From Plantago major (lineage: Eukaryota; Streptophyta; Magnoliopsida; Lamiales; Plantaginaceae), in contig CM048842.1 in the NCBI GenBank assembly GCA_026545765.1, positions 20,424,667-20,488,666 of the forward strand: a DNA stretch of 64,000 bases. Direction: 5' to 3'. The position numbers and the translations under genes were made by a program. Positions 34,483-43,268 of the stretch are shown one piece after another; within the stretch, counting starts at the first letter, position 1; every line of letters begins with the position of its first letter. The notes below the pieces were generated by a model. It was not told the origin of the DNA, did no database searches, and was given only the letters and a program-made list of their open reading frames with translations.

Positions 34483-34500
34483 CTTGGGAGGCAACCCAAG
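34483..34500 (+). ncRNA. Post-stop stem-loop of element A
   Basis: CTTGGG-AGGCAA-CCCAAG starts 48 nt after the stop at 34434. C and D have the same loop and stem length at 46 nt, but with CCCGGG arms, so two base pairs changed on both sides. GCGCTTC precedes it in all copies. Confidence 0.6.
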
Positions 34501-35486
34501 GTCATGTTTAATTTATGCACTTGCATTCACATTTTGTTTCTTTTTTTCTTTTTCCTCATTTTCCGCACCAAAAATCTTTTCGAAAAAACTTTTCAAAAAA
34601 CTTCTTCAAATTTCTTATTCATTAGTTTAGAATAATAGTTGCATTTCAAAAAAAATCAAAAAGAATTGAAATTGCGACTTATCACTCGAGGGAGCAAGAT
34701 GGTGACCTCACTTGCCTGTCGCCGATCGACCACAAAGGAGTCATTTGCGACTCACTCTTCCCCCTTCTTTTTCTATTTCTTTCAAATACCCCAAAAGGGT
34801 TAAATTCCCCAACTCGTTTTTCCTCCCCCCCCCCCCCCCTTCATTCTTCTCCCAAAACTCTTCACAAAATTCACATTTTGAACTTGCTCGTTGCAATCTT
34901 GGCTGACACATCCATCAACAACATCAAGTAAGTGATCTCTATTCTATTACATCTCAATTACATCTTCATGATCAATTTTAAATCTTCAAACTCTTTGCTA
35001 AGCACTTTCTTCTTGCTTCTTTGGTGCTTTGCAATTATATGCTTCATTTGAATGATATGGGTGTTGATTGATGATGAGAATACATGCTTACTAGTAGTAC
35101 TTAACTTGCTATCACTTAACTTGGTGGAGATATGGCAATTTGTTAGATAAATTGAGAGTTTTTGTTCATGCTCACCAAGTGTTTGATGAAATGTCTCAAG
35201 GAAACAAATTCTCTTAATGACTTCTTTCTCTTTCGTTGACATGCTCGTATGGTTATAACTTGATGATTTATGATTAGGAAACATACTTGCTAAGTCATAT
35301 GCTCATAAGGATGAACTTTCATTTGCAATATGCTCTCTATTTTTGTACTTGACACCTTGAGAAAGTAGGCTTACATGACTAGTTCTTGTTTCAATTTAGA
35401 GAAGCTATTGATCTTGTTACAAGTTAAGACTTGATATGCATGATGTGCCAAACACTAGGTTTAGGGGAGAAGAAATCCCATGAGAA
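34501..35486 (+). other. Element A spacer between gag-protease and the ORF1-like gene
   Basis: No coding sequence is recognised. It is T-rich, with a 15-C run at 34825-34839, followed at 34855-34960 by a leader-like stretch and then AT-rich sequence. It could hold a promoter or splice signals for the downstream gene, but I see no clear TATA box. Confidence 0.4.
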
Positions 35487-36648
35487 TTGCATGCTATCCT
35501 TAGAATCGATTTAGCTCCAAAAATTCTATCTACACACTTTTCTAAACCTAAGTACTATGAAGAAGGTACAAGTGGGAGAATCAAACAAGAAGAGGGAAAG
35601 ATCCGGGAAGTGTGCCACTCGCCCTTCACTTTCAAAGGAAACCCAAGCGTGGTTGGAAGTAAACAAGAACCAAGGGGCGGTTCCCGAAAGGAACATCCAA
35701 ATCAACTTCCAATCAAGAGATTCTTTCACTTGGATACTCACACCATTAGACGTCCAAGGGTGGAGTCACCACTTGCCTTGAGGGATACAACCCCGAAATA
35801 GTAAGAGAATTCTATACAGAGTTCTTCCAACTTGAAATAGATGACCTGGATGAATGAGCGAGTTACCTCCCATTACCATATGGGCAGTCGAGTTCACGTT
35901 GGACCTCAGACTATCACTAACTTCTATGAGATACCGAAGAGGAAGAAGAACCCAAAGCTTGTGGAACAACCACACTCTGACTTGAGCTACGAGGAAGTGA
36001 AAGGTGAGATCCACCAATTGCTTTTGAGGAATGATTATGAGGAGAAACGCAAACAAAGGGAGATACCAAAGACAACTCTCACCGACCATGCCAGATTTTG
36101 GGTACAATTTGTGCATTCAAACCTCAGGCCTAGAAATCCCATAAGTGGAGTTGATAAAGAGGAGGCAGTATTGGTCTACTCAATTGTGACTGGACATTAC
36201 GTTGATGTTGGGCGGATCATTATGGAAGAAATGCTCGCACTAAAAGGAGATCACAGGAGGAATCTTCCATTCCCGGGATTGATAACAGGTTTATGCAAAG
36301 AACATGGAGTGGAGATAAAGGAGGCAAGGAACATGGCTTTGACTAAACCATTCACTATAAAGAGAGTCGAGCATATGTTTATTAGACACCATGAAGCGGC
36401 TTAGGAAGCGAGGAATAGGAGGAACGAGCAGCAGGGAGCCTTTGATCTGAGCCAGATGCAACCTTTCTTAGACCAATGCCAAGCAAATTGGCAAGAAGAG
36501 ATAAAGCAGCAAGAGGAGATGTACACTATCTACCGAAGGAGAGAATGGAATTCATACATGAATTGCATTCAAGCGCAACAGAGAGCTTCCTTTATGGAAG
36601 CAAGCTATGCGAACTACCCTCAACAAGATTACCCACCTTGCTACCCTC
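35487..36648 (+). pseudogene. Element A ATHILA ORF1-like gene, split by element C
   Basis: Fragments in several frames read GYNPEIVREFYTEFFQLEI (about 35780), TITNFYEIPKRKKN (35910), LTDHARFWVQFVHSNLRPRN (36080) and YVDVGRIIMEEMLALKGDHR. This is the pattern of the ATHILA ORF-1 or putative plant transposon domain, found downstream of gag or pol in Athila elements. The role is unknown, and it was once discussed as env-like. A TAG at about 36402 precedes a Gln-rich tail (QMQPFLDQCQANWQEEIKQQ). The tail is interrupted at CCCTC (36644-36648) and resumes at 41061 as APFHPSPGTGPSQYYGSQDD, ending near 41160. Confidence 0.7.
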
Positions 36649-37852
36649 TAATGAGACTATAATTTAGAATCTCATTTGGTCCTTTTTAGCGGTCTTTGTG
36701 AGTCTTTGTCTTTAGTTTAATAGTCTTTTTAGTTCGTTTTTACGCTTTGATGTTTTATTTACATTTTGCAGGAATCGATGTCTTTTGAGCTAAATGAGGA
36801 CAAGCTGTTTAGCATGGCTCGCCACGACGAGGGATTCAGTCCGCCGCGGCAAGATTTTACGGGCTTGAAACTGGAAATTGCAAGAAGGCTCGCTGCGGCG
36901 AGGAATTCAGTCCGCCGCGGCGAGATTTAGCGAATGTATATCTTCTGCGATTAAAGAAGGCTCGCCGCGGCGAGAGTTTTGTCTGCCACGGTAAGCGTTG
37001 GAATCCAGCGTTTTGGTTTTCCTCATTAGCTTAGAATTAGGGTTCTTTCTATATACTTATTTTAACCTAGTTGATAGAGGAGGCTCCACATATTCATACT
37101 TTGATATTGATAACAATTTGGAGCTTGATTTTGATTATTCATCGAAGGATTGATATCGAATCCCTGATTACTGTGGTAAATCTCTATTGTTTTATCTTAT
37201 TCAATTCGTTCTTATTCTGTTTCTCGAATTGTTTGAGCTTGCATGTGATTATCATTCTATTTGTGTTAAACATGAGCAATATCTTGTATTCTTTCATCCT
37301 TGCTTCGATTATGAGTAGCTAAATCACTCCGAACATGGTAGTTGCGTGATAGCTTTGCGTATTCGCTTCTAGGGTTTGAAGTTGTTCACATAGGTTAGGC
37401 TCGTTCAAAGATCTTTGTAAAAACCCTTCAATTCAATACTCTCGTTTAAAGATTCTCTAAAACGTTTTGGTTAGGGATCGTGGATTGACGACCCACGATT
37501 ACTCTAGTTCAAATATCTTCAAACTCGTTTGGTAAAGGTTGAATTGATAGTTTTTTGTACACCAACCGTGTGACAGTATGAACGTATCCCTAGAGAGAAT
37601 TAGCATTGCTTGATCGTAACTACTGTGTTCCTTCTACCTCAATCATACAAACAACTACATTGCTAATTTCTGTTTTCTAGCTTTAACAAGTACTCAAATT
37701 CAATCAAATCAACATTGTTTCACAAGTAACTGTTTGTTTTCAATCGTTGCGATAGCTTAATTGATTCCTTAGCAAACGATCTCGTGGTTAGCATTGTCTA
37801 TTTACAGCAACTACTTTCTACTTGTCTCCTAAGTTGTAATTTGAGCATATCA
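36649..37852 (+). repeat. Element C 5' LTR, 1204 bp
   Basis: It starts TAATGAGACTATAATTTAG (TG changed to TA) and ends GAGCATATCA. Three pairs of CTCGCCGCGGCGAG-type palindromes have centres at about 36824/36846, 36895/36917 and 36967/36988, so within-pair spacing is 22, 22 and 21 bp. The copy at 36961-36974 is perfect. Confidence 0.92.
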
Positions 37853-38024
37853 AATTTGGTGCCGTTGTCGGGGACTCAATTCCTATTGTAGCGGTTGTTT
37901 GCGAATTTTTATTTGTTTGTTTTTGGTTTTTCTCTTTTAGAATAGTTTTTGTTATTTTTGTGGATCTGCTCTTTGGTTTTGTTTTTCTATGTGCAGATAC
38001 TAGTAATTCAACAAGGGCTCAAAG

Positions 38025-38888
38025 ATGGCTATGACATTTGGAGATTACTATTGTTCGTATGTCATGCCTAAAAAACCATGTATAAAATTGGATGTCGATG
38101 CAAGGAATTATTGGGCGAACACTGCTTACTATTCCATTCTTACCAAGTTCGATGGGTATGGTGATGTTCGAAAATTCTTAGAGGCATTCGAGGATGGCGT
38201 GTCGAGGATTCCACATGAGAATGAAGAGGGGATTTTGCTTTCTAAAGAGCAGCTTTGCATGAGGATGTTTGATGGAGCCTTGGAGGGGTCTGCTAGAAAT
38301 TGGCTTACGTCTGTACCTGAGGGGTCTATTCACTCTTGGAGTGAGGTAGCTAATTCTTTTGTAGAGAGGTATTCTCCTGGTACAGGGGGATGGAATTCTC
38401 GATACACAGTTTCTCCACCAGAGGTCTCTACTAAATCTAAAGCACCCAAGAAGTGTTCTGATGATGAGCTAGTTGGGGAGCTTGACTTATCTTTCTCTAC
38501 GACGACACCTGAATTAGACTCCTCTATTCTTACGGTCGACGAAGGAGGTATGGCGGAAGTATCTGATGATAATACTTTAGAGGATGCACTTTCATTCCCT
38601 TCATTAGTCTTTACACATGCTGCCATCCAGGCTCAGGATATCTTCGTCCTTTCGAGCCACTGCATAGACATTTACCAAGGGAGTTTTGATCCTTTATTTT
38701 CTTTTTATTTGTCCCCTATTCCCTTAGGTTATTTTTTAGCTTGTGGTTCTGCTTATTTGTTTAATTCTATTTTGCAGGGAATTAGGGACATACTGGAGAA
38801 CCTGAGGAGAGGAGCTAAGGATGGCTCCCAAAATGCTGAGGATTCCGGGAAGGATGCAAGGGATTCGTTTCCGTTTGATAATGGTTAG
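38025..38888 (+). CDS. Short Gag-derived protein of element C, 287 aa, intact
   Basis: The ATG at 38025 (MAMTFGDYYCSYVMPKKPC) follows an AT-rich leader. Residues 45-120 (KFDGYGDVRKFLEAFEDGV, EQLCMRMFDGALEGSARNWL, EVANSFVERYSPGTGG) align with the capsid motif of Athila Gag. Residues 120-200 are acidic and Ser/Thr-rich. Residues 213-245 are hydrophobic (SFYLSPIPLGYFLACGSAYL), then comes a charged tail to FPFDNG-stop. There is no zinc knuckle or protease. The hydrophobic part may be a membrane segment. Alternatively it is an in-frame intron read through, since the DNA is T-rich and ends TTCTATTTTGCAG at about 38778. The same layout in D argues for a real protein. Its role is presumably RNA packaging or particle interference. 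Confidence 0.7.
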   Translation: MAMTFGDYYCSYVMPKKPCIKLDVDARNYWANTAYYSILTKFDGYGDVRKFLEAFEDGVSRIPHENEEGILLSKEQLCMRMFDGALEGSARNWLTSVPEGSIHSWSEVANSFVERYSPGTGGWNSRYTVSPPEVSTKSKAPKKCSDDELVGELDLSFSTTTPELDSSILTVDEGGMAEVSDDNTLEDALSFPSLVFTHAAIQAQDIFVLSSHCIDIYQGSFDPLFSFYLSPIPLGYFLACGSAYLFNSILQGIRDILENLRRGAKDGSQNAEDSGKDARDSFPFDNG

Positions 38889-38934
38889 CAGCACTCCCAA
38901 AAAGTCGAGCCAACGACTATAATAAAAGGCGCTT

Positions 38935-38952
38935 CCCGGGAGGCAACCCGGG
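38935..38952 (+). ncRNA. Post-stop stem-loop of element C
   Basis: CCCGGG-AGGCAA-CCCGGG starts 46 nt after the stop codon (38886-38888). GTCGAGCCAACGAC, itself able to form a 4-bp stem, lies at 38904-38917. The structure matches D exactly and A with paired changes. Confidence 0.6.
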
Positions 38953-39083
38953 GGTAAGCTTTCTTTTATTTTTGTTTTTTCTATTTTATTTTTTAAGTAG
39001 GAATAAAGGGCGTCTCTTTTGACTTCTCTTATGTTACACCTATTACATGTCTGCTATATGTTTTTCCTTCACTTGCTTAAACT

Positions 39084-39125
39084 TGAAACTTGAGGACGAG
39101 CTAGAGTTTAGGTTTGGGGAGGGAT
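39084..39125 (+). other. Internal purine tract resembling the 3' PPT (element C)
   Basis: CTTGAGGACGAGCTAGAGTT leads into GGTTTGGGGAGGG. The true 3' PPT region (40376-40410) reads CTCGAGGACGAGCAAAGGTT then TTTGGGGAGTT. D (minus 21841-21803) and B (29549-29588) have the same internal copy. It is a candidate central polypurine tract. Confidence 0.5.
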
Positions 39126-40371
39126 TTTATGTGTTTTATGTTCGGTTTTATTGCTTTCATAGTGGTGGTTGGTGAGCCACATAGGATTGCATATCTTTTT
39201 GCGGCCTATGTGCCTTATTTTTCTATGTGGGGTGGTATGTTAGCCACTTTTCTGTGAGTCTCTCGAGTCTATCATTTTTAATTTTCGTGCATGTGTCAGC
39301 TCTCCCTCGTGTTTCTAGAGTCTTTCGTGAGTTGTTTGACCAAGTCGAACATCTATTGTGAATGGTAAATTCCCTTGCTGCTTACATTTTGTTTGATGTC
39401 TAGCTAGAGGTAGTGTAGTAGGCTTTTAATCCTACAAGGTCATTTCTCTTGTAAATAGCAAGTCTGGTTAGCCTTATAGTCCAAAAGCTTGTGAGGAGCC
39501 TGAGCCGAAGAAAAAATATTGTGCTGGCACCTGTTATTGTGCGATTCCTGGGTTGTGCAAGTTTTTACGTATTACTTGCGCCTTTTCATACTTATGTGTA
39601 CTTAGTTTCGTTGGGGATTACGAACGGCATGCTTTGCTTTGTGGATTTTATTTCCTCCCGTTCTGTTATACTTGTGTTCAAAAGTCTGTTTACTGCTCCC
39701 TAAGTTTTTGATATTTGAATCTCGGGGTGGATCTATGGTCTTAATTTATCACCGTTAGTCGTGTTGGGCGTGTTCCAAATACTACCACATAACGGCATGG
39801 CTGAAAAGCTACATGTCTGTGAGGTTGATGGCACGTATACCAAACTGACATGTACAAAAGTGCAGACTTTCGGTAAAACATAAACCTGCAAAAAATTGAG
39901 ACTAAAAGAGCCCAATGTGGCCATGCACTGAATTCAGTGAAGTATTATGAGATCTGATGTTGTTTTGAAATGGATAAGGGGAGCAGTTTCAATTTTTCGA
40001 TTTTTCTGGAGGAATACAGTCATGTGCCAAAGTCCCTTTCGACTCAATGAGACGAGTACAATAGCATAAGATATTTGAGGCATCCTTGTGATGGAAGTCA
40101 TCTTCCCAGTTTACTTTTTGAGCTTATACCCTATATGGATACTTCCATGAGAGTGAGTGATACACTTTTTACACCTGCGAGGGACTAGCGGGCTAGGCTT
40201 AATTGTTATTTACTTGAGAAACGATCGTGTGCTATTTCTGCCAAGGTTAGGTTGAGAACAAAATTTTTGTATCCTGTGAATTTAATGTTTTCAATGGTAG
40301 ATTCAGTCGCATGGGAATTTGACTCTTTGTGTGTTTTCGTGGTTCGAGTCTAGTTTTGTCTAAGTTGTTTG

Positions 40372-40409
40372 TTTGCTCGAGGACGAGCAAAGGTTCGGTT
40401 TGGGGAGTT
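40372..40409 (+). other. Pre-LTR stem-loop and purine tract of element C
   Basis: TTTGCTCG-AGGA-CGAGCAAA (40372-40391, 8-bp perfect stem) is followed by 18 nt holding GGTTTGGGGAGT and then the 3' LTR at 40410. The tract would prime plus-strand DNA synthesis. The stem is conserved in A and D. Confidence 0.75.
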
Positions 40410-41060
40410 TGATGAGACTATAATTTAGAGTCTCACTTGGTCCTTTTTAGCGGTCTTTGTGAGTCTTTGTCTTTAGTTTTATAGTCTTTTTAGTTCGTTT
40501 TTACGCTTTGGTGTTTTTTTTACATTTTGCAGGAATCGATGTCTTTTGAGCTAAATGAGGACAAGCTGCTTAGCATGGCTCGCCATGGCGAGGTATTCAG
40601 TCCGCCGCGGCGAGATTTTACGAGCTTGAAGCTGGAAATTGCAAGAAGGCTCGCCGCGGCGAGGAATTTAGTCGGCTGCGGTGAGATTTAGCGAATGTAT
40701 ATCTTCTACGATTAAAGAAGGCTCGCCGCGGCGAGAGTTTTGTCCGCTGCGGCGAGCGTCGGAATCCAACGTTTTAATTTTCCTTATTAACGTATCCCTA
40801 GAGCGAATTAGCATTGCTTGATCGTAACTACTTTGTTCCTTCTACCTCAATCTTACAAACAACTACATTGCTAATTTCCGTTTTCTAGTTTTAACAAGTA
40901 CTCAAATTCAAACAAATCAACATTGTTTCACAAGTAACTGTTTATTTTCAATTGTTGCGATAGCCTAACTGATTCCTTAGCGAACGATCTCGTGGTTAGC
41001 ATTGTCTATTTACAATAACTGCTTTCTACTTGTCTCCTAAGTAGTAATTTGAGCATATCA
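40410..41060 (+). repeat. Element C 3' LTR with a 553-bp internal deletion
   Basis: It starts TGATGAGACTATAATTTAG and ends GAGCATATCA. The sequence jumps from TTTTCCTTATTA to ACGTATCCCTAGAG, removing what corresponds to 37028-37580. The palindrome array upstream is retained with several perfect CTCGCCGCGGCGAG copies. Confidence 0.92.
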
Positions 41061-41123
41061 CCCTCAGCACCGTTTCATCCTTCACCTGGCACAGGACCGA
41101 GCCAATACTATGGAAGCCAGGAT

Positions 41124-41748
41124 GACTTCTTTACTCCACCAGCGGAGGATCCTCCATCCTAGATGCATTTCTCCATGGAAGCACAGCACTGAGAGGGAAG
41201 TATCTTTCCTTTTTTTCTCTTTACTTTCCTAGTTTTTCTATCTACTCTCAGCTAGGTTTTGGTGAGGGATTTGACTACTACTTGCTAAATCACTCGGTCA
41301 ATAATAACTTTTAAATATTCGCACTTAGTAATGACTTCTTTACTCCACCAGCAGATGATCCTCCATCCTAGATGCATTTCTCCATGGAAGCACAGCACTG
41401 AGAGGGAAGTATCTTTCCTTTTTTTCTCTTTACTTTCCTAGTTTTTCTATCTACTCTCAGCTAGGTTTTGGTGAGGGATTTGACTACTACTTGCTAAATC
41501 ACTCGGTCAATAATAACTTTTAAATATTCGCACTTAGTAATGACTTCTTTACTCCACCAGCAGATGATCCTCCATCCTAGATGCATTTCTCCATGGAAGC
41601 ACAGCACTGAGAGGGAAGTATCTTTCCTTTTTTTCTCTTTACTTTCCTAGTTTTTCTATCTACTCTCAGCTAGGTTTTGGTGAGGAATTTGACTGCTACT
41701 TGCTAAATCACTCGTTCAATAATAACTTTTAAATATTCGCACTTAGTA
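41124..41748 (+). repeat. Three tandem 207-209-bp repeats in element A
   Basis: Units start at 41124, 41331 and 41540, each opening ATGACTTCTTTACTCCACCAG and ending CGCACTTAGTA. The unit spans the last codons of the ORF1-like gene and a pyrimidine-rich noncoding stretch. Substitutions are few, so the amplification is younger than the decay of the coding regions. Confidence 0.95.
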
Positions 41749-43231
41749 ATTTGTAGTTTAATTTTTGCCTGTTACGTCTAAGGTCTTTTGCTTTTCGAAA
41801 AGAAGGTTGATCTGTGAGAAGAGTACTAAGTATAAATTATGACAAAGATGAGGGGCTGTGGATTTGTTTTCATACTTCGCTGCTTATTTAATATATGCTC
41901 TGACCAAACCCGACCCATGCTACTTTGATGAGTAAGTTTACTTTCTAATCCAATTTAAGTCGTGCGTGTAACCGTTTGAACACTACTACCCTTGAGTCCT
42001 TATTTGGCAGCAACATGAATGTCATTTGTAGTACTCACCTTTCTGAATCTTTTTCTATACCTTTCACTGACCCCTCTAAAAGCTTCTTGAGCCCTTATGA
42101 AACTCCTCCATATATATCCTATACATGCTGTACTTAAACGGTGTCAGCAACCCACCGCCGAGCTTGAACGAAGACATGAAGCAACGAGTTCTGAAGAATG
42201 GAGGAGAATCATGTTTTGATCATGATCGAGAATTGGTTTGGGGGAAAGTAGAGAAGAAAACCCTAACCCTGGTTCAAGAAATTGGTTTAAGGGAGAAGTG
42301 GAAGATGAACATCATCGAAAGGTAACCTTGTTGGCCCTACTTTTGTATTACCGGTGCTAAAATCACTAGCTCTTGCTCCAGAAAAAATAGAAAAGAAAGT
42401 ACCCAAAAAAATAAAGGTACAAAAGTCTCGGAGTGGATCTGTGGTCCTTGTGAACACCATTTTTATGTTGGGCATGTTACAGATACTACCCACATACTGG
42501 TGTGGCCCTAAAATGATACATGTCCGTGAGGGTTGATGGCATGTATACCAAACCATTATGCACAAAAGTGCGGAATTCGGTAAAACATACCCTACCAAAA
42601 AATGTAGAGACTAAAAGAGCCCAATGATGGCCAACCAAAAGCATACGAGTCGGTAAAACGACTACAAAAAAATAGTATGTCAAAGAAAAAGAAAAAGAAA
42701 AAAGAAAAGAGAAAAAATAAAGGAGCAAGTAGTCTATGTGTGAAGCAACCGATGAAGTAGTTATGATGATGAAGGAGGAGTTGAAGATTTATCATTGAGA
42801 GAAGACGAAGTTGAAAGAAGGAACTCGGTGCCCGGAAGGACATGTCCCCCTGAAATACCCTTTGTTCTTCCTTGCTCATATTTTAATGATGCTTAGCCAA
42901 ACACTCCCCTATATTATCCAACCTATTTTACTTACCAAGCCAACCCGAGTACTACTTTGATTTTTGCCTAGGCTTTTGGGAGCAGGATTGCATAACATTA
43001 CCGCAAGGTAATGATCTTGAAGTACACCTTGAAGGACATTAGGTTACACTTGTAACCGCTAGCTGTAATGAGTGATGCTTACTTGTTATTTGCTTGCTGT
43101 GGAGTCATAGAGGTTGGAGTTGAAACTAAGTGAGTAAGTGGAGTTTGAAATCCTAGAAACTAGCTCTGTATCTATGTGGTGGTTTATGCTCTTTAATCAT
43201 TTCATATTCACTTATTAATTATCGTTATTTC
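41749..43231 (+). other. Element A 3' noncoding region
   Basis: No gene is seen. 42425-42620 carries the diverged copy of the block shared with B, C and D (TCTCGGAGTGGATCTGTGG onward). A short internal purine run (TTTGGGGGAAAG, 42236) resembles the internal PPT copies in the relatives. Confidence 0.6.
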
Positions 43232-43268
43232 CTTGCTCAAGGATGAGCAAGAAACTGGTTTGGGGGTG
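43232..43268 (+). other. Pre-LTR stem-loop and purine tract of element A
   Basis: CTTGCTCA-AGGA-TGAGCAAG (43232-43251) has an 8-bp perfect stem and the same AGGA loop as C and D. The first and last stem pairs differ on both strands. After 17 nt including TGGTTTGGGGGTG the 3' LTR starts. Confidence 0.75.

Larger units (their letters stand above)
36649..41060 (+). mobile_element. Element C: gag-only Athila relative inserted in element A ORF1
   Basis: LTRs at 36649-37852 and 40410-41060, perfect target duplication CCCTC (36644-36648 and 41061-41065), a mutated PBS (TTTGGTGCCGTTGTCGGGGA, 37855-37874), an intact 287-codon ORF, stem-loops and a purine tract. The interior matches element D, but the LTRs match element B. 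The 3' LTR lacks 553 bp present in the 5' LTR (37028-37580). Confidence 0.93.

Noticed and set aside
37071..37322. Small ORFs repeated in the B and C LTRs (31384-31638, 37071-37322) as a conserved LTR-encoded peptide
   Set aside because: They are hydrophobic because the U5 DNA is T-rich, and the 26,700 region of B's other LTR breaks the frame. Similarity reflects LTR homology.
42255..42275. Telomere-like AACCCTAACCCT
   Set aside because: Only about two units of the heptamer; no array, so chance.
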